Source of the DNA: Chloroflexota bacterium
GTDB lineage: Bacteria; Chloroflexota; Dehalococcoidia; Lucifugimonadales; Australimonadaceae
Assembly: GCA_022574265.1 (NCBI GenBank)
Contig: JACZSI010000007.1
Location: 1 to 22,067, forward strand
DNA: 22,067 nt
Direction of reading: 5' to 3'
Part shown: in pieces, positions 7,504-14,245 of the stretch
How the letters are laid out: the number at the start of each line of letters is the position of its first letter
Numbering within the stretch: position 1 is the first letter of the stretch
Position numbers and translations under genes: made by a program
Notes under the pieces: model-generated
What the model was told of the DNA's origin: nothing
Seen by the model: the letters and a program-made list of their open reading frames with translations, nothing else
Databases searched by the model: none

Positions 7504-9372
7504 ATGAACGTGACGCAGGCGCCACGAGCAGTGAGGCGACGGGCGTCCCTCAAGAAGCCCAGCTCGGGTACGTTCGTGATGGCGCTCTTGCTCATCGTGC
7601 TGGGCTTCTACCTGATCTGGCCGGTCATCCTGTTGATGATCAACAGCCTCGACACGCGGCCGGACTGGTTCGTCGGCACGCGGGAGTGGGGGCTGGACAA
7701 CTGGCGGAATGCATGGTCGGAGCCCGGCCTCCTGCAGTCGCTGGCCAACAGCTTGATGATCTGGTGGCTGACGGTCGCCATCAGCTTCCCGATAGCGGTG
7801 CTCATCGCCTGGGTGCTGGCCAGGACGAAGATACCGTGGAGCCACGGCCTGGAGTTCATGTTCTGGATCTCCTACATGATGCCGGGCATCTCCACGGTGC
7901 TGGCCTGGATCATGCTCATGGACCCGAGCTTCGGCCTCTTCAACGTCGCCCTGACGCAGCTGCCGTTCATCGATGAGGGGCCGTTCAACATCTTCAGCAT
8001 CCAGGGCATCGTCTGGACCCACATCATGGCCAACGGCGTCTCCGTGAAGGTGATGCTGATGACGCCGGCCTTCCGCAACATGGACGCGAGCATGGAGGAG
8101 GCTGCGCGCGTGAGCGGAGCCTCGACCATGCGCACGATGCTCCGGGTCACGCTGCCGTTGATGATCTCGCCGATGGTCCTCGTGTTCGCGCTCCAGCTCC
8201 TGCGGATCTTCCAGTCCTTCGAGACGGAGCTGCTGCTCGGAGGCCCCATCGGGTTCTTCGTGTACTCCACGAAGATCTTTGAGATGGTGCGGCAGAGCGA
8301 CATACCGAACTATGGCGGCGCGACCGTGCTGGCGTCGATCACGCTGCTCCTCATCGCCATCATCATCCCGCTGCAGCGGTGGATCATCTCCCGCAAGCGG
8401 TACACCACGGTGACGGGCAGTTTCAAGCCGGGGCTGATCAGCCTTGGGAAGTGGAACGGGCTCGTATTCGGCTCCATCCTGGGCCTGTTGGTGCTCCTGA
8501 CCATCGGGCCGGCGATCGCGCTCGTGGTGGGCAGCTTCATGACGCGCGTCGGTTACTTCAACCTCAATACCGTGTGGACCTTTGCCCACTGGGAGTACGT
8601 GCTCAGCGACAACCTCTTCTTCATCGCGGTACGGACCACGCTGGCGCTCGCCATCACGTCGGCCATATTGAGCCCGCTGCTGTTCTCGGTCATCGCCTAC
8701 ATCCTGGTGCGCACGCGTCTGAGCGGACGGTGGGTGCTCGACCTCATCATCTGGGGCTCCGGGGCGATACCGGGGATCCTGTCCAGCTTGGGCTTGCTGT
8801 GGCTGTTCCTCGGCCCCTTCCCGTTCCCTGGCCTGGAGGGCTTCAAGCCGTTGTTCTTCCTCTATGGCACGCTGTGGGCGCTGCTGCTGGTCGTCATCAT
8901 CCAGGGCAACACAACCGGCACCAACATCATGAAGGGCGTCTTCGTGCAGATCGGCGCCGACATGGAGGAGGCCGCCCGTGTCGCCGGCGCCGGCTGGATC
9001 CGGACGTATTTCACCATCTGGATACCGCTGCTCATGCCGAGCCTGATCCTGCTGATGACCTTGAACTTCACGGTCGCGGCAGGCACGGTGAGCAGCATCA
9101 TCCTCATCGCCGACCGCGGCACGATGACGCTGTCCCTGCTGGCGCTCGAGTACGCCGACCCCGGCATCGGACGGCGCGAGGAGGCGAGCATCGTCGGCCT
9201 GTTCATCATGGCGATGACCGTTGGCCTCGCGAGCACGGCCCGCGCCTTCGGACTGAAGCTCGGCATCCGGCACGACGTGCGCGCGACAGCCGAACGTGCC
9301 GCGAAGCGCGAGGACGCTGCCTCGGCTCCCGCATCGGGCAAGACCAGCGCTCCCGGCGCTCCGGCGCCGTAA
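7504..9372 (+). CDS. Fused two-domain ABC transporter permease (FbpB-like)
   Basis: A 622-residue membrane protein with two binding-protein-dependent permease domains in tandem, the arrangement known from ferric-iron and related importers. Each half has about six hydrophobic segments. The ATPase-coupling EAA loops are MEEAARVSGASTMRTML (from residue 197) and MEEAARVAGAGWIRTYF (from residue 487). The halves join around residues 295-320. I chose the ATG at 7504, with AGGGG (7492-7496) 7 bases upstream, over an earlier ATG at 7474. It follows copy 2 of the binding protein by 48 bases. No ATP-binding subunit lies downstream; the next gene is a Rieske oxygenase, so the ATPase must be encoded elsewhere or be shared. 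Confidence 0.92.
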   Translation: MNVTQAPRAVRRRASLKKPSSGTFVMALLLIVLGFYLIWPVILLMINSLDTRPDWFVGTREWGLDNWRNAWSEPGLLQSLANSLMIWWLTVAISFPIAVLIAWVLARTKIPWSHGLEFMFWISYMMPGISTVLAWIMLMDPSFGLFNVALTQLPFIDEGPFNIFSIQGIVWTHIMANGVSVKVMLMTPAFRNMDASMEEAARVSGASTMRTMLRVTLPLMISPMVLVFALQLLRIFQSFETELLLGGPIGFFVYSTKIFEMVRQSDIPNYGGATVLASITLLLIAIIIPLQRWIISRKRYTTVTGSFKPGLISLGKWNGLVFGSILGLLVLLTIGPAIALVVGSFMTRVGYFNLNTVWTFAHWEYVLSDNLFFIAVRTTLALAITSAILSPLLFSVIAYILVRTRLSGRWVLDLIIWGSGAIPGILSSLGLLWLFLGPFPFPGLEGFKPLFFLYGTLWALLLVVIIQGNTTGTNIMKGVFVQIGADMEEAARVAGAGWIRTYFTIWIPLLMPSLILLMTLNFTVAAGTVSSIILIADRGTMTLSLLALEYADPGIGRREEASIVGLFIMAMTVGLASTARAFGLKLGIRHDVRATAERAAKREDAASAPASGKTSAPGAPAP

Positions 9373-9397
9373 CCGGCCCTGACCAGGAGGTGGTCCG

Positions 9398-10585
9398 GTG
9401 CTCACCCAGGAAGAGAACGATCTCCTGACGCAGGTCGGCCCCGGCACGCCGGGCGGCGAGCTGCTGCGGCGCTACTGGCACCCCGTGGCCGTCTCCGCTG
9501 AGCTCACCCACGAGCACCCCACCCGCTTCGTCCGCATCTTGGGCGAGGACCTCGTGCTGTTCAAGGACAAGTCCGGCCGCGTCGGGCTCTTGGCCGACCA
9601 CTGCTCGCACCGCGGGGCGTCGCTGCTCTACGGGCGGGTCGAGGAGCGCGGCATCTCGTGCGCTTACCACGGGTGGTTGTACGACTGCGAGGGCAACATC
9701 CTCGAGACGCCGCCCGAGCGCAACGACGCCATCATGCGAAGCGTCAAGCACACCGCATACCCGGTCCGGAAGTTCATCGGGCTGTACTGGGCGTATCTGG
9801 GGCCTTCCCCGATGCCGGTGATACCGCCCTACGACATCTGGGTGCGAAAAGACGGAACGCGCAAGATCACCGTGCGCCCGGTGCTCGACTGCAACTGGTT
9901 CCAGCCGATGGAGAACTCGGCCGACTCGCCGCACCTCGAGATCCTGCACCAGGCCGTCAGCGGCCGCGAGGCGCCCGCGAACACGACGCGCGGGTTCATC
10001 GACGACGTGGAGAGCTACGACTACCACGTCGAGGAGTGGGGCGCGCTCATCAAGACGCGCGTGTACAAGAACGGCGAGGTGGACCACCACCCGCTGATCT
10101 TCCCCAACGTGCTGCGCGTCGGGAACCGGACGCAGATCCGCGTGCCCATCGACGACACGCACACGTGGCACGTCGTGGTCGCGTTCACGCCGACCGAAGA
10201 CGGGAGCATCGTCGAGGACGTCGAGGACCTGCCGTTCAGCTACGACCCCCCGTACAAGGACCCGCCGGACGCGCGGTACCCGTCGGCCCGTAACAAGATG
10301 GACACGGTGCCGCAGCAGGACTACATGGTGTGGGAGACGCAGGGGGCGGTCGCCAACCGCACCGCCGAGCACCTGAGCTTCGGCGACCGCGGCGTCGTGC
10401 TGCTCCGCAACGTGCTGCGCGAGAACATCGAGCGCGTGCAAGCGGGGCTGGACCCGCTCGGCCTCGTGCGCGACCCGGACCTGGCGATGATCGACACGAA
10501 CCTCGATGAGTCGATCGAGATGGAGCGTCGCGGGAGGCCCGTGGGGAGCCGCGCGGGCCGGGCCGCCAACACGCGTGACACCTAG
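9398..10585 (+). CDS. Rieske 2Fe-2S ring-hydroxylating oxygenase, alpha subunit type
   Basis: A 395-residue protein. The Rieske cluster motif is C69-S-H71-x16-C88-A-Y-H91. The catalytic domain has NWFQPMENSADSPHLEILH, giving the bridging Asp D176 and iron ligands H179 and H184 (D-x2-H-x4-H). The layout resembles phthalate 4,5-dioxygenase and vanillate demethylase relatives, which hydroxylate aromatic acids or demethylate aryl ethers and need a separate reductase; none is in the window. The GTG start is supported by AGGAGG (9385-9390) 7 bases upstream. It follows the permease by 25 bases, so probably acts on the imported compound (inference). Exact substrate unknown. Confidence 0.92.
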   Translation: MLTQEENDLLTQVGPGTPGGELLRRYWHPVAVSAELTHEHPTRFVRILGEDLVLFKDKSGRVGLLADHCSHRGASLLYGRVEERGISCAYHGWLYDCEGNILETPPERNDAIMRSVKHTAYPVRKFIGLYWAYLGPSPMPVIPPYDIWVRKDGTRKITVRPVLDCNWFQPMENSADSPHLEILHQAVSGREAPANTTRGFIDDVESYDYHVEEWGALIKTRVYKNGEVDHHPLIFPNVLRVGNRTQIRVPIDDTHTWHVVVAFTPTEDGSIVEDVEDLPFSYDPPYKDPPDARYPSARNKMDTVPQQDYMVWETQGAVANRTAEHLSFGDRGVVLLRNVLRENIERVQAGLDPLGLVRDPDLAMIDTNLDESIEMERRGRPVGSRAGRAANTRDT

Positions 10586-10681
10586 CGCACCGCTAGCTCA
10601 GCGCCGGCAAGCGGAGGGTCAGGTCGGCCCAGCCCTCGGCTGCGATGCAGTCCTTGGAACAGGTGGAGTGAGGAGGGAGCC

Positions 10682-11032
10682 ATGGCGAACTACATCCTGC
10701 TCATGACACTGACCCCGGAAGGGCGCGAGAAGGCGCTTGCGGACCCGGAGCGCGTGGTGCGGGCCGGGCATGAGACGCGCGTCGAGGGCGTGCAGGGGCT
10801 CGGACTCTACGGCGTGCTAGGTCCCTACGACTTCATCGGCATCGTCGAGGCGCCCGACAACGACGCGGCCGCGCGCTACTCCATGCAGCTGGGGGTGAAG
10901 GCGATGGTGCACATCACCACGCTGCCGGCCGTTCCGGTGGCGCTGCTCCAGGACAAGAGCGGCGGCGACGACACCATCCTCACGACCGGCGCGGAGGCGG
11001 GGCCCGGCGACCGAGGCGACCCCGTCGCCTGA
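10682..11032 (+). CDS. GYD-domain protein
   Basis: A 116-residue protein matching the small GYD family: YILLMTLTPEG near the start, then VLGPYDFIGIVEAPDNDAAARY and a THITTLPAVPV-like strand (here HITTLPAVPV). The GYD signature appears as GPYD. AGGAGG (10671-10676) lies 5 bases upstream. The last 20 residues are polar and probably disordered. The fold resembles dimeric ferredoxin-like (AsnC/antibiotic-monooxygenase-like) domains; no enzymatic role is established. It sits between an oxygenase and an aldolase and is probably cotranscribed. Confidence 0.75.
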   Translation: MANYILLMTLTPEGREKALADPERVVRAGHETRVEGVQGLGLYGVLGPYDFIGIVEAPDNDAAARYSMQLGVKAMVHITTLPAVPVALLQDKSGGDDTILTTGAEAGPGDRGDPVA

Positions 11033-11045
11033 GGCCGAGCCGGCC

Positions 11046-11082
11046 CCCTCACCCCAGCGCTCTCCCCTGGTGGGGGCGAGGG
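11046..11082. terminator. Intergenic hairpin after the GYD gene
   Basis: CCCTC (11046-11050) plus CCCC (11052-11055) can pair with GGGG and GAGGG (11078-11082) around a C-rich loop. Such CCCTCACCCC...GGGGGCGAGGG elements are common in GC-rich intergenic DNA. No U tract follows, so termination is uncertain. Confidence 0.35.
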
Positions 11083-11199
11083 AGCTCGAGCAGCACACCG
11101 CGTCTCAGCTCAGACGACATCTTGCCGCTTGCTTTTTAGGCGCCGCCGTCGAGAATGCGCGGGCGTGGGACCCGACGTTCAGCCTTAGGAGGCGCACCC

Positions 11200-11985
11200 A
11201 TGGGACGAGAGATCGACGAGGTCAAGTACGAGGTGGCGATCGCGACGCGGATACTCGCGGCCACCGGGCTCGCCACCGGCGTGACGGCGGGGCTGGGGCA
11301 CGTGAGCATGCGCGTCCCCAACGAGCCCGACAAGTTCGTGGTGAAGGGCAGGGGATACGAGATCGACTCGCTCGCGGAGATGCAGTACGACGACATGATC
11401 CTGTGCGACATGGAGGGCTACAAGATCGACGGCCCGGCGCGCAGCACGCAGTGCTCGGAGGTCAAGATCCACGCATGCATCCTGCGGGAGCGCCCCGACG
11501 TGATGTCGGTGGTGCACGTGCACCCGCGCAACGTGATCCTGATGACGGTGCTGGAAGAGACCCTCGTCCCGATGTGCCAGGAGGGGGCGGACCTGGTGCG
11601 CACGCCGCTGCCGCTCTACCCGCACACGCGGACGGTGTGGAGCGAGGAGGAGGGCATGGAGCTCGTCGAGGTCCTCGGCGACGCCAAGGCGGTGCTGATG
11701 CAGGGCCACGGCGCCACGATGACCGGACGGAGCACGTCGGACGCGGTCATCAGCATGCTCCAGCTCGAGGAGCAGGCGCGCATGAACCGTTGGGCGGTCG
11801 CGGCGGCGGGCTCGGACCACAAGCGCATCTCCGATGCCTTCCTCGACGAGGCGACGAACCGGCCACGGCAGGACGAGTACCCGCACTTCAAGGAGCTGAT
11901 GATCCGCATCGGCGGGAACCCGCCGCGCAACGGCACGTGGAACTCCTACCGCAAGCAGGTGTCGGCGGACATGGTCAAGCCGTAG
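11200..11985 (+). CDS. Class II aldolase/adducin-family protein
   Basis: A 261-residue protein with the zinc-dependent class II aldolase fold. Candidate catalytic E87 lies in STQCSEVKIH. Zinc ligands are H106 and H108 in VVHVHPRN, and H170 in MQGHGATM. The family includes sugar-phosphate aldolases and also aromatic decarboxylases such as dihydroxyphthalate decarboxylases. The ATG at 11200 has AGGAGG (11187-11192) 7 bases upstream; an in-frame ATG at 11155 lacks such a site. The neighbouring Rieske oxygenase makes a decarboxylase or retro-aldolase step on its product plausible (inference). Confidence 0.88.
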   Translation: MGREIDEVKYEVAIATRILAATGLATGVTAGLGHVSMRVPNEPDKFVVKGRGYEIDSLAEMQYDDMILCDMEGYKIDGPARSTQCSEVKIHACILRERPDVMSVVHVHPRNVILMTVLEETLVPMCQEGADLVRTPLPLYPHTRTVWSEEEGMELVEVLGDAKAVLMQGHGATMTGRSTSDAVISMLQLEEQARMNRWAVAAAGSDHKRISDAFLDEATNRPRQDEYPHFKELMIRIGGNPPRNGTWNSYRKQVSADMVKP

Positions 11986-11989
11986 AGAG

Positions 11990-12064
11990 CCTGTCCGCCG
12001 TAGGGGCGCACGGCGTGCGCCCTAGCTCCATGGATACGCACAGGTGCCGCATTGCGCGGACAGG
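11990..12064. terminator. Branched stem structure after the aldolase gene
   Basis: CCTGTCCGC (11990-11998) pairs perfectly with GCGGACAGG (12056-12064). Inside, 12001-12011 pairs with 12015-12024 (10 bp, one bulged G, GGC loop). No U run follows. It may protect or end the upstream transcript, or be a dispersed intergenic repeat. Confidence 0.4.
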
Positions 12065-12080
12065 GCCGTGGTGCTACCCT
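12052..12080 (+). promoter_or_regulatory. Candidate promoter of the sulfite reductase leader
   Basis: TTGCGC (12052-12057), 17 bases, TACCCT (12075-12080). The predicted start near 12087 lies just before the leader reading frame at 12091. The match is partial, but the position is right for a nearly leaderless leader peptide. Confidence 0.4.
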
Positions 12081-12090
12081 GGCGCGTGAC

Positions 12091-12135
12091 GTGAGCACGC
12101 TTGTCTGCATGAACTGCGCTTGTAGTTGGCTATAG
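12091..12135 (+). CDS. Cysteine-codon leader peptide 1 (before sulfite reductase)
   Basis: A short frame starting at GTG 12091 reads MSTLVCMNCACSWL and stops at TAG 12133-12135; an inner ATG at 12109 gives MNCACSWL. Three of 14 residues are Cys, with codons TGC, TGC, TGT. No Shine-Dalgarno site is seen, and the candidate promoter would place the start point 3-5 bases upstream, so initiation may be nearly leaderless. The frame is followed by alternative RNA pairings and an intrinsic terminator before the sulfite reductase gene. In the classical attenuation model a ribosome stalled at these codons would report low cysteinyl-tRNA. The core Cys-Ala-Cys coded by TGCGCTTGT recurs in the leader before cysH. 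Confidence 0.6.
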   Translation: MSTLVCMNCACSWL

Positions 12136-12176
12136 GGCCAGCCGCGTAACCGCACGCCCCGAGAACGCTGCGCCCT
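12126..12176 (+). promoter_or_regulatory. Alternative anti-antiterminator / antiterminator pairings, leader 1
   Basis: Segment 1, GGCT (12128-12131, inside the leader frame), can pair with AGCC (12140-12143). Segment 2, 12134-12142, can instead pair with segment 3, 12167-12176: AGGGCCAGC with GCTG-C-GCCCT, nine base pairs and one bulged C. Pairing 2:3 removes the 5' arm of the terminator. The leader stop codon overlaps segment 2, so a ribosome finishing the peptide would cover it. Confidence 0.5.
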
Positions 12177-12207
12177 TTCCACCGATGAAGAGGCGCAGTA
12201 TTTTTTT
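12167..12207 (+). terminator. Intrinsic terminator (attenuator) before sulfite reductase
   Basis: CTGCGCC (12168-12174) pairs with GGCGCAG (12192-12198), plus a G-U pair outside; the loop is 17 bases. TATTTTTTT (12199-12207) follows. It ends 37 bases before the sulfite reductase ATG at 12245, so it would cut transcription in the gene's own leader. Confidence 0.65.
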
Positions 12208-12244
12208 ACCCGCGAGCGGACTGGATGGGAAAAGCGAGGACCCG

Positions 12245-14068
12245 ATGACGACGACCAAGAGCCCGGTGATCCGGGGACTGCAGACCAGGGAAGAGAAGCT
12301 CAAGTTGGACTACGGCAAGTCCATCCTGCCGTACGTTCCCTCTGAGGTCGACGACTTCGAGACCGAGGCGATCCGGTACCTGAAGGGCGAGTGGGAGTCG
12401 GAGGACCTGTTCACGATGTACCGGCTGATCCGCGGCGTCTACGGGCAGCGCCAGGCCGACGTGAACATGATGCGCGTCAAGATACCCTCGGGCGCGATGA
12501 CGGCGGACCAGCTCGATGCATTCGGGGAGGTCGTCGCCAACTACGTGCCGCTCAAGAAGGGGCACATCACGACGCGCGAGAACATACAGATCCACTTCCT
12601 GAAGATCGCCGACACGGCGGCGGTCATGCGCATCCTGGGCGCCGCCGGGCTGACCTCGCGCGAGGCGTGCGGCAACACGATCCGCAACGTCGCGGGCGAC
12701 CCGCTCTCCGGCGTGGCGCCGGACGAGCCCTTCTACGTCGGCCCGTACCTCGCGGCGTACACGCGCTGGTTCATCCGCCACCCGATGACGCAGGCGCTGC
12801 CGCGCAAGTTCAAGACCGCGTTCACGAGCGGCTCGATCGACACGGTCGTCGCCGACATCCACGACCTCGCGTTCCTGCCGCGCGTCCGCACGAGCAAGGA
12901 CGGCATCGAGGAGCGCGGCTTCGAGATGCGCGTCGGCGGCGGCACGTCCATCATGCCGCGCATCGCCTGGACGCTGTACGACTTCGTGCCGGTCAGCGAG
13001 TACCTGCGGGTCTCCGAGGCGGTGATCCGGGTCTTCCACGGTACGGAGGAGCTGCGGAAGAACAGGATGCGCGCGCGGATCAAGTTCCACGTGGACAAGG
13101 TCGGCATCGATGTCTTCCGGGCCGAGGTGGAGGCGGAGCTCGAGGGGGATTGGGCGAAGGAGGACTTCGACCCGACGCCCCTCATGGAGCTTCCGCCGGA
13201 GCTCGACGAGGACCCGCCGCCGCTCGTGCCGGTGCCCGACGTCGAGGAGAGCGAGGCGTTCGTGGCCTGGAAGGCGTCGAACGTCTTCCCGCAGTCCCAG
13301 GAGGGGTACAACTGCGTGTTCGTCACGCTGCCACTCGGCGACATCCAAGCCGACCAGTTCGGGCCGCTGGCGGACATCGCCCGCAACTACGCCGGCGGGC
13401 GGCTGCGGACCACGGCCGAGCAGAACCTGCTCTACCGCTGGGTTCCCGAGGGCCACCTGCACGCCGTCTGGGAGGCGCTGGAGACGATCGGCCTCTCGGA
13501 GGACGGCGCGAACCAGATCACCGACGTGGTCGCCTGCCCGGGCACCGACAGCTGCAAGATGGGCATCACCTCCTCGATGGGCGTATCGATCGCGCTGCGG
13601 AAGTCGATCCGCGAGTTCGGCACCAGCGACCCGCTGATCCGGGAGCTGCACGTCAAGGTCAGCGGCTGCCCGAACGGCTGCTCGCGCCACCACATCGCGA
13701 ACATCGGGTTCCAGGGCGCCGTCACCAAGGGCGACGGCAACCACGTGCCCGCGTACGAGGTCTTCCTGGCGGGCAACTACGGCAACGCGGACGACGTGCG
13801 CTTCGGCCACCGGGTGAAGGCGAAGGTTCCGGCGAAGCGGCTGCCCGAGTTCATGACGGACATGCTGACGTACTACCAGGGCGAGCGCACGGACGGCGAG
13901 CGGTTCAACGACTTCGTGGACCGCGTCGGCACCACGCCCTTCGAGGAGCTGGCCCAGAAGTACCGCGAGGTCGGCCAGCTGAATAAGGCGAACCTCAGCA
14001 CCTACATGGACTGGGGCAAGACCGTGATCTTCAAGCTGGAGCGCGGGGAGGGCGAGTGCGCGATCTGA
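12245..14068 (+). CDS. Siroheme nitrite/sulfite reductase, probably assimilatory sulfite reductase
   Basis: A 607-residue enzyme that reduces sulfite to sulfide with six electrons on a coupled siroheme-4Fe-4S centre. The siroheme-fold motif TRENIQ is at 110-115. The cluster ligands form C431-x5-C437 and C475-x3-C479. The two homologous halves are joined by an acidic Pro-rich linker at about 313-340. There is no flavoprotein partner gene, so a ferredoxin-type donor is likely. Nitrite reductases share this architecture; the adjacent cysH favours sulfite. The start at 12245 has GAGGA 4 bases upstream; an earlier in-frame ATG at 12185 sits inside the terminator loop and is unlikely. All seven Cys codons are TGC. 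Confidence 0.92.
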   Translation: MTTTKSPVIRGLQTREEKLKLDYGKSILPYVPSEVDDFETEAIRYLKGEWESEDLFTMYRLIRGVYGQRQADVNMMRVKIPSGAMTADQLDAFGEVVANYVPLKKGHITTRENIQIHFLKIADTAAVMRILGAAGLTSREACGNTIRNVAGDPLSGVAPDEPFYVGPYLAAYTRWFIRHPMTQALPRKFKTAFTSGSIDTVVADIHDLAFLPRVRTSKDGIEERGFEMRVGGGTSIMPRIAWTLYDFVPVSEYLRVSEAVIRVFHGTEELRKNRMRARIKFHVDKVGIDVFRAEVEAELEGDWAKEDFDPTPLMELPPELDEDPPPLVPVPDVEESEAFVAWKASNVFPQSQEGYNCVFVTLPLGDIQADQFGPLADIARNYAGGRLRTTAEQNLLYRWVPEGHLHAVWEALETIGLSEDGANQITDVVACPGTDSCKMGITSSMGVSIALRKSIREFGTSDPLIRELHVKVSGCPNGCSRHHIANIGFQGAVTKGDGNHVPAYEVFLAGNYGNADDVRFGHRVKAKVPAKRLPEFMTDMLTYYQGERTDGERFNDFVDRVGTTPFEELAQKYREVGQLNKANLSTYMDWGKTVIFKLERGEGECAI

Positions 14069-14172
14069 TGCACCGCACCGGCTACGAGATGTGCGCTTGT
14101 CCATGTACATGGCCTGATCGGGGGCATCCACCCGGTGCTGCCCCGTCGCGCGCCCCGCGCGACGGCCGGTAG
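14068..14172 (+). CDS. Cysteine-codon leader peptide 2 (before cysH)
   Basis: A 34-codon frame whose ATG overlaps the sulfite reductase stop (TGATG), so it is probably translated by coupled re-initiation. It begins MHRTGYEMCACPCTWP and ends at TAG 14170-14172. The three Cys codons, TGC, TGT, TGT (14092-14106), sit in a CxCxC cluster; the rest is Pro/Arg/Gly-rich. An inner ATG at 14089 directly precedes the cluster. The last Cys codon lies within the perfect palindrome CCATGTACATGG (14101-14112). It resembles leader 1 (M-N-C-A-C-S-W against M-C-A-C-P-C-T-W). It is followed by an antiterminator option and a strong terminator before cysH, so a regulatory rather than functional peptide is likely. 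Confidence 0.6.
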   Translation: MHRTGYEMCACPCTWPDRGHPPGAAPSRAPRDGR

Positions 14173-14204
14173 CTCCGGGCCACACGAGGAGAGCCAAGCC
14201 CCCG
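14119..14204 (+). promoter_or_regulatory. Antiterminator option and central hairpin, leader 2
   Basis: CGGGGGC (14119-14125), starting 12 bases after the last leader Cys codon, is identical to the terminator's 3' arm and can pair with GCCCCCG (14198-14204), seven G-C pairs. Between them CCGTCGCGCG (14143-14152) pairs perfectly with CGCGCGACGG (14156-14165), which would bring the two segments together. A translating ribosome would cover 14119-14125; a ribosome stalled on the Cys codons would leave it free. Confidence 0.5.
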
Positions 14205-14229
14205 CCACACCGTGACGGGGGCTCATTTT
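14197..14229 (+). terminator. Intrinsic terminator (attenuator) directly before cysH
   Basis: AGCCCCCG (14197-14204) pairs perfectly with CGGGGGCT (14216-14223) around an 11-base loop, followed by CATTTTG. The cysH Shine-Dalgarno (14233-14241) starts only a few bases later, so this stem separates sulfite reductase from cysH expression. Confidence 0.75.
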
Positions 14230-14245
14230 GTTGGGGGAGGGACAC

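Noticed and set aside
7243..9447. Long minus-strand open frame opposite the permease (734 codons)
   Set aside because: Composition is rich in Arg, Gln, His and Asp without domain pattern; the plus-strand permease has clear EAA loops and membrane segments.
12091..12244. SAM, cobalamin or similar riboswitch in the sulfite reductase leader
   Set aside because: I see none of the conserved core sequences of these riboswitches; a cysteine leader peptide explains the terminator better. A covariance search would settle it.
12185..12244. Sulfite reductase start at the ATG 12185
   Set aside because: That ATG lies inside the terminator loop and the extension crosses the T tract; the ATG at 12245 has a Shine-Dalgarno and fits the family N-terminus.
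12206..14245. Long open frame on the minus strand opposite sulfite reductase (679 codons)
   Set aside because: It mirrors the coding gene, has low-complexity Arg/His/Leu/Val composition, no recognisable domain and no ribosome site; it is a GC-rich antisense shadow.
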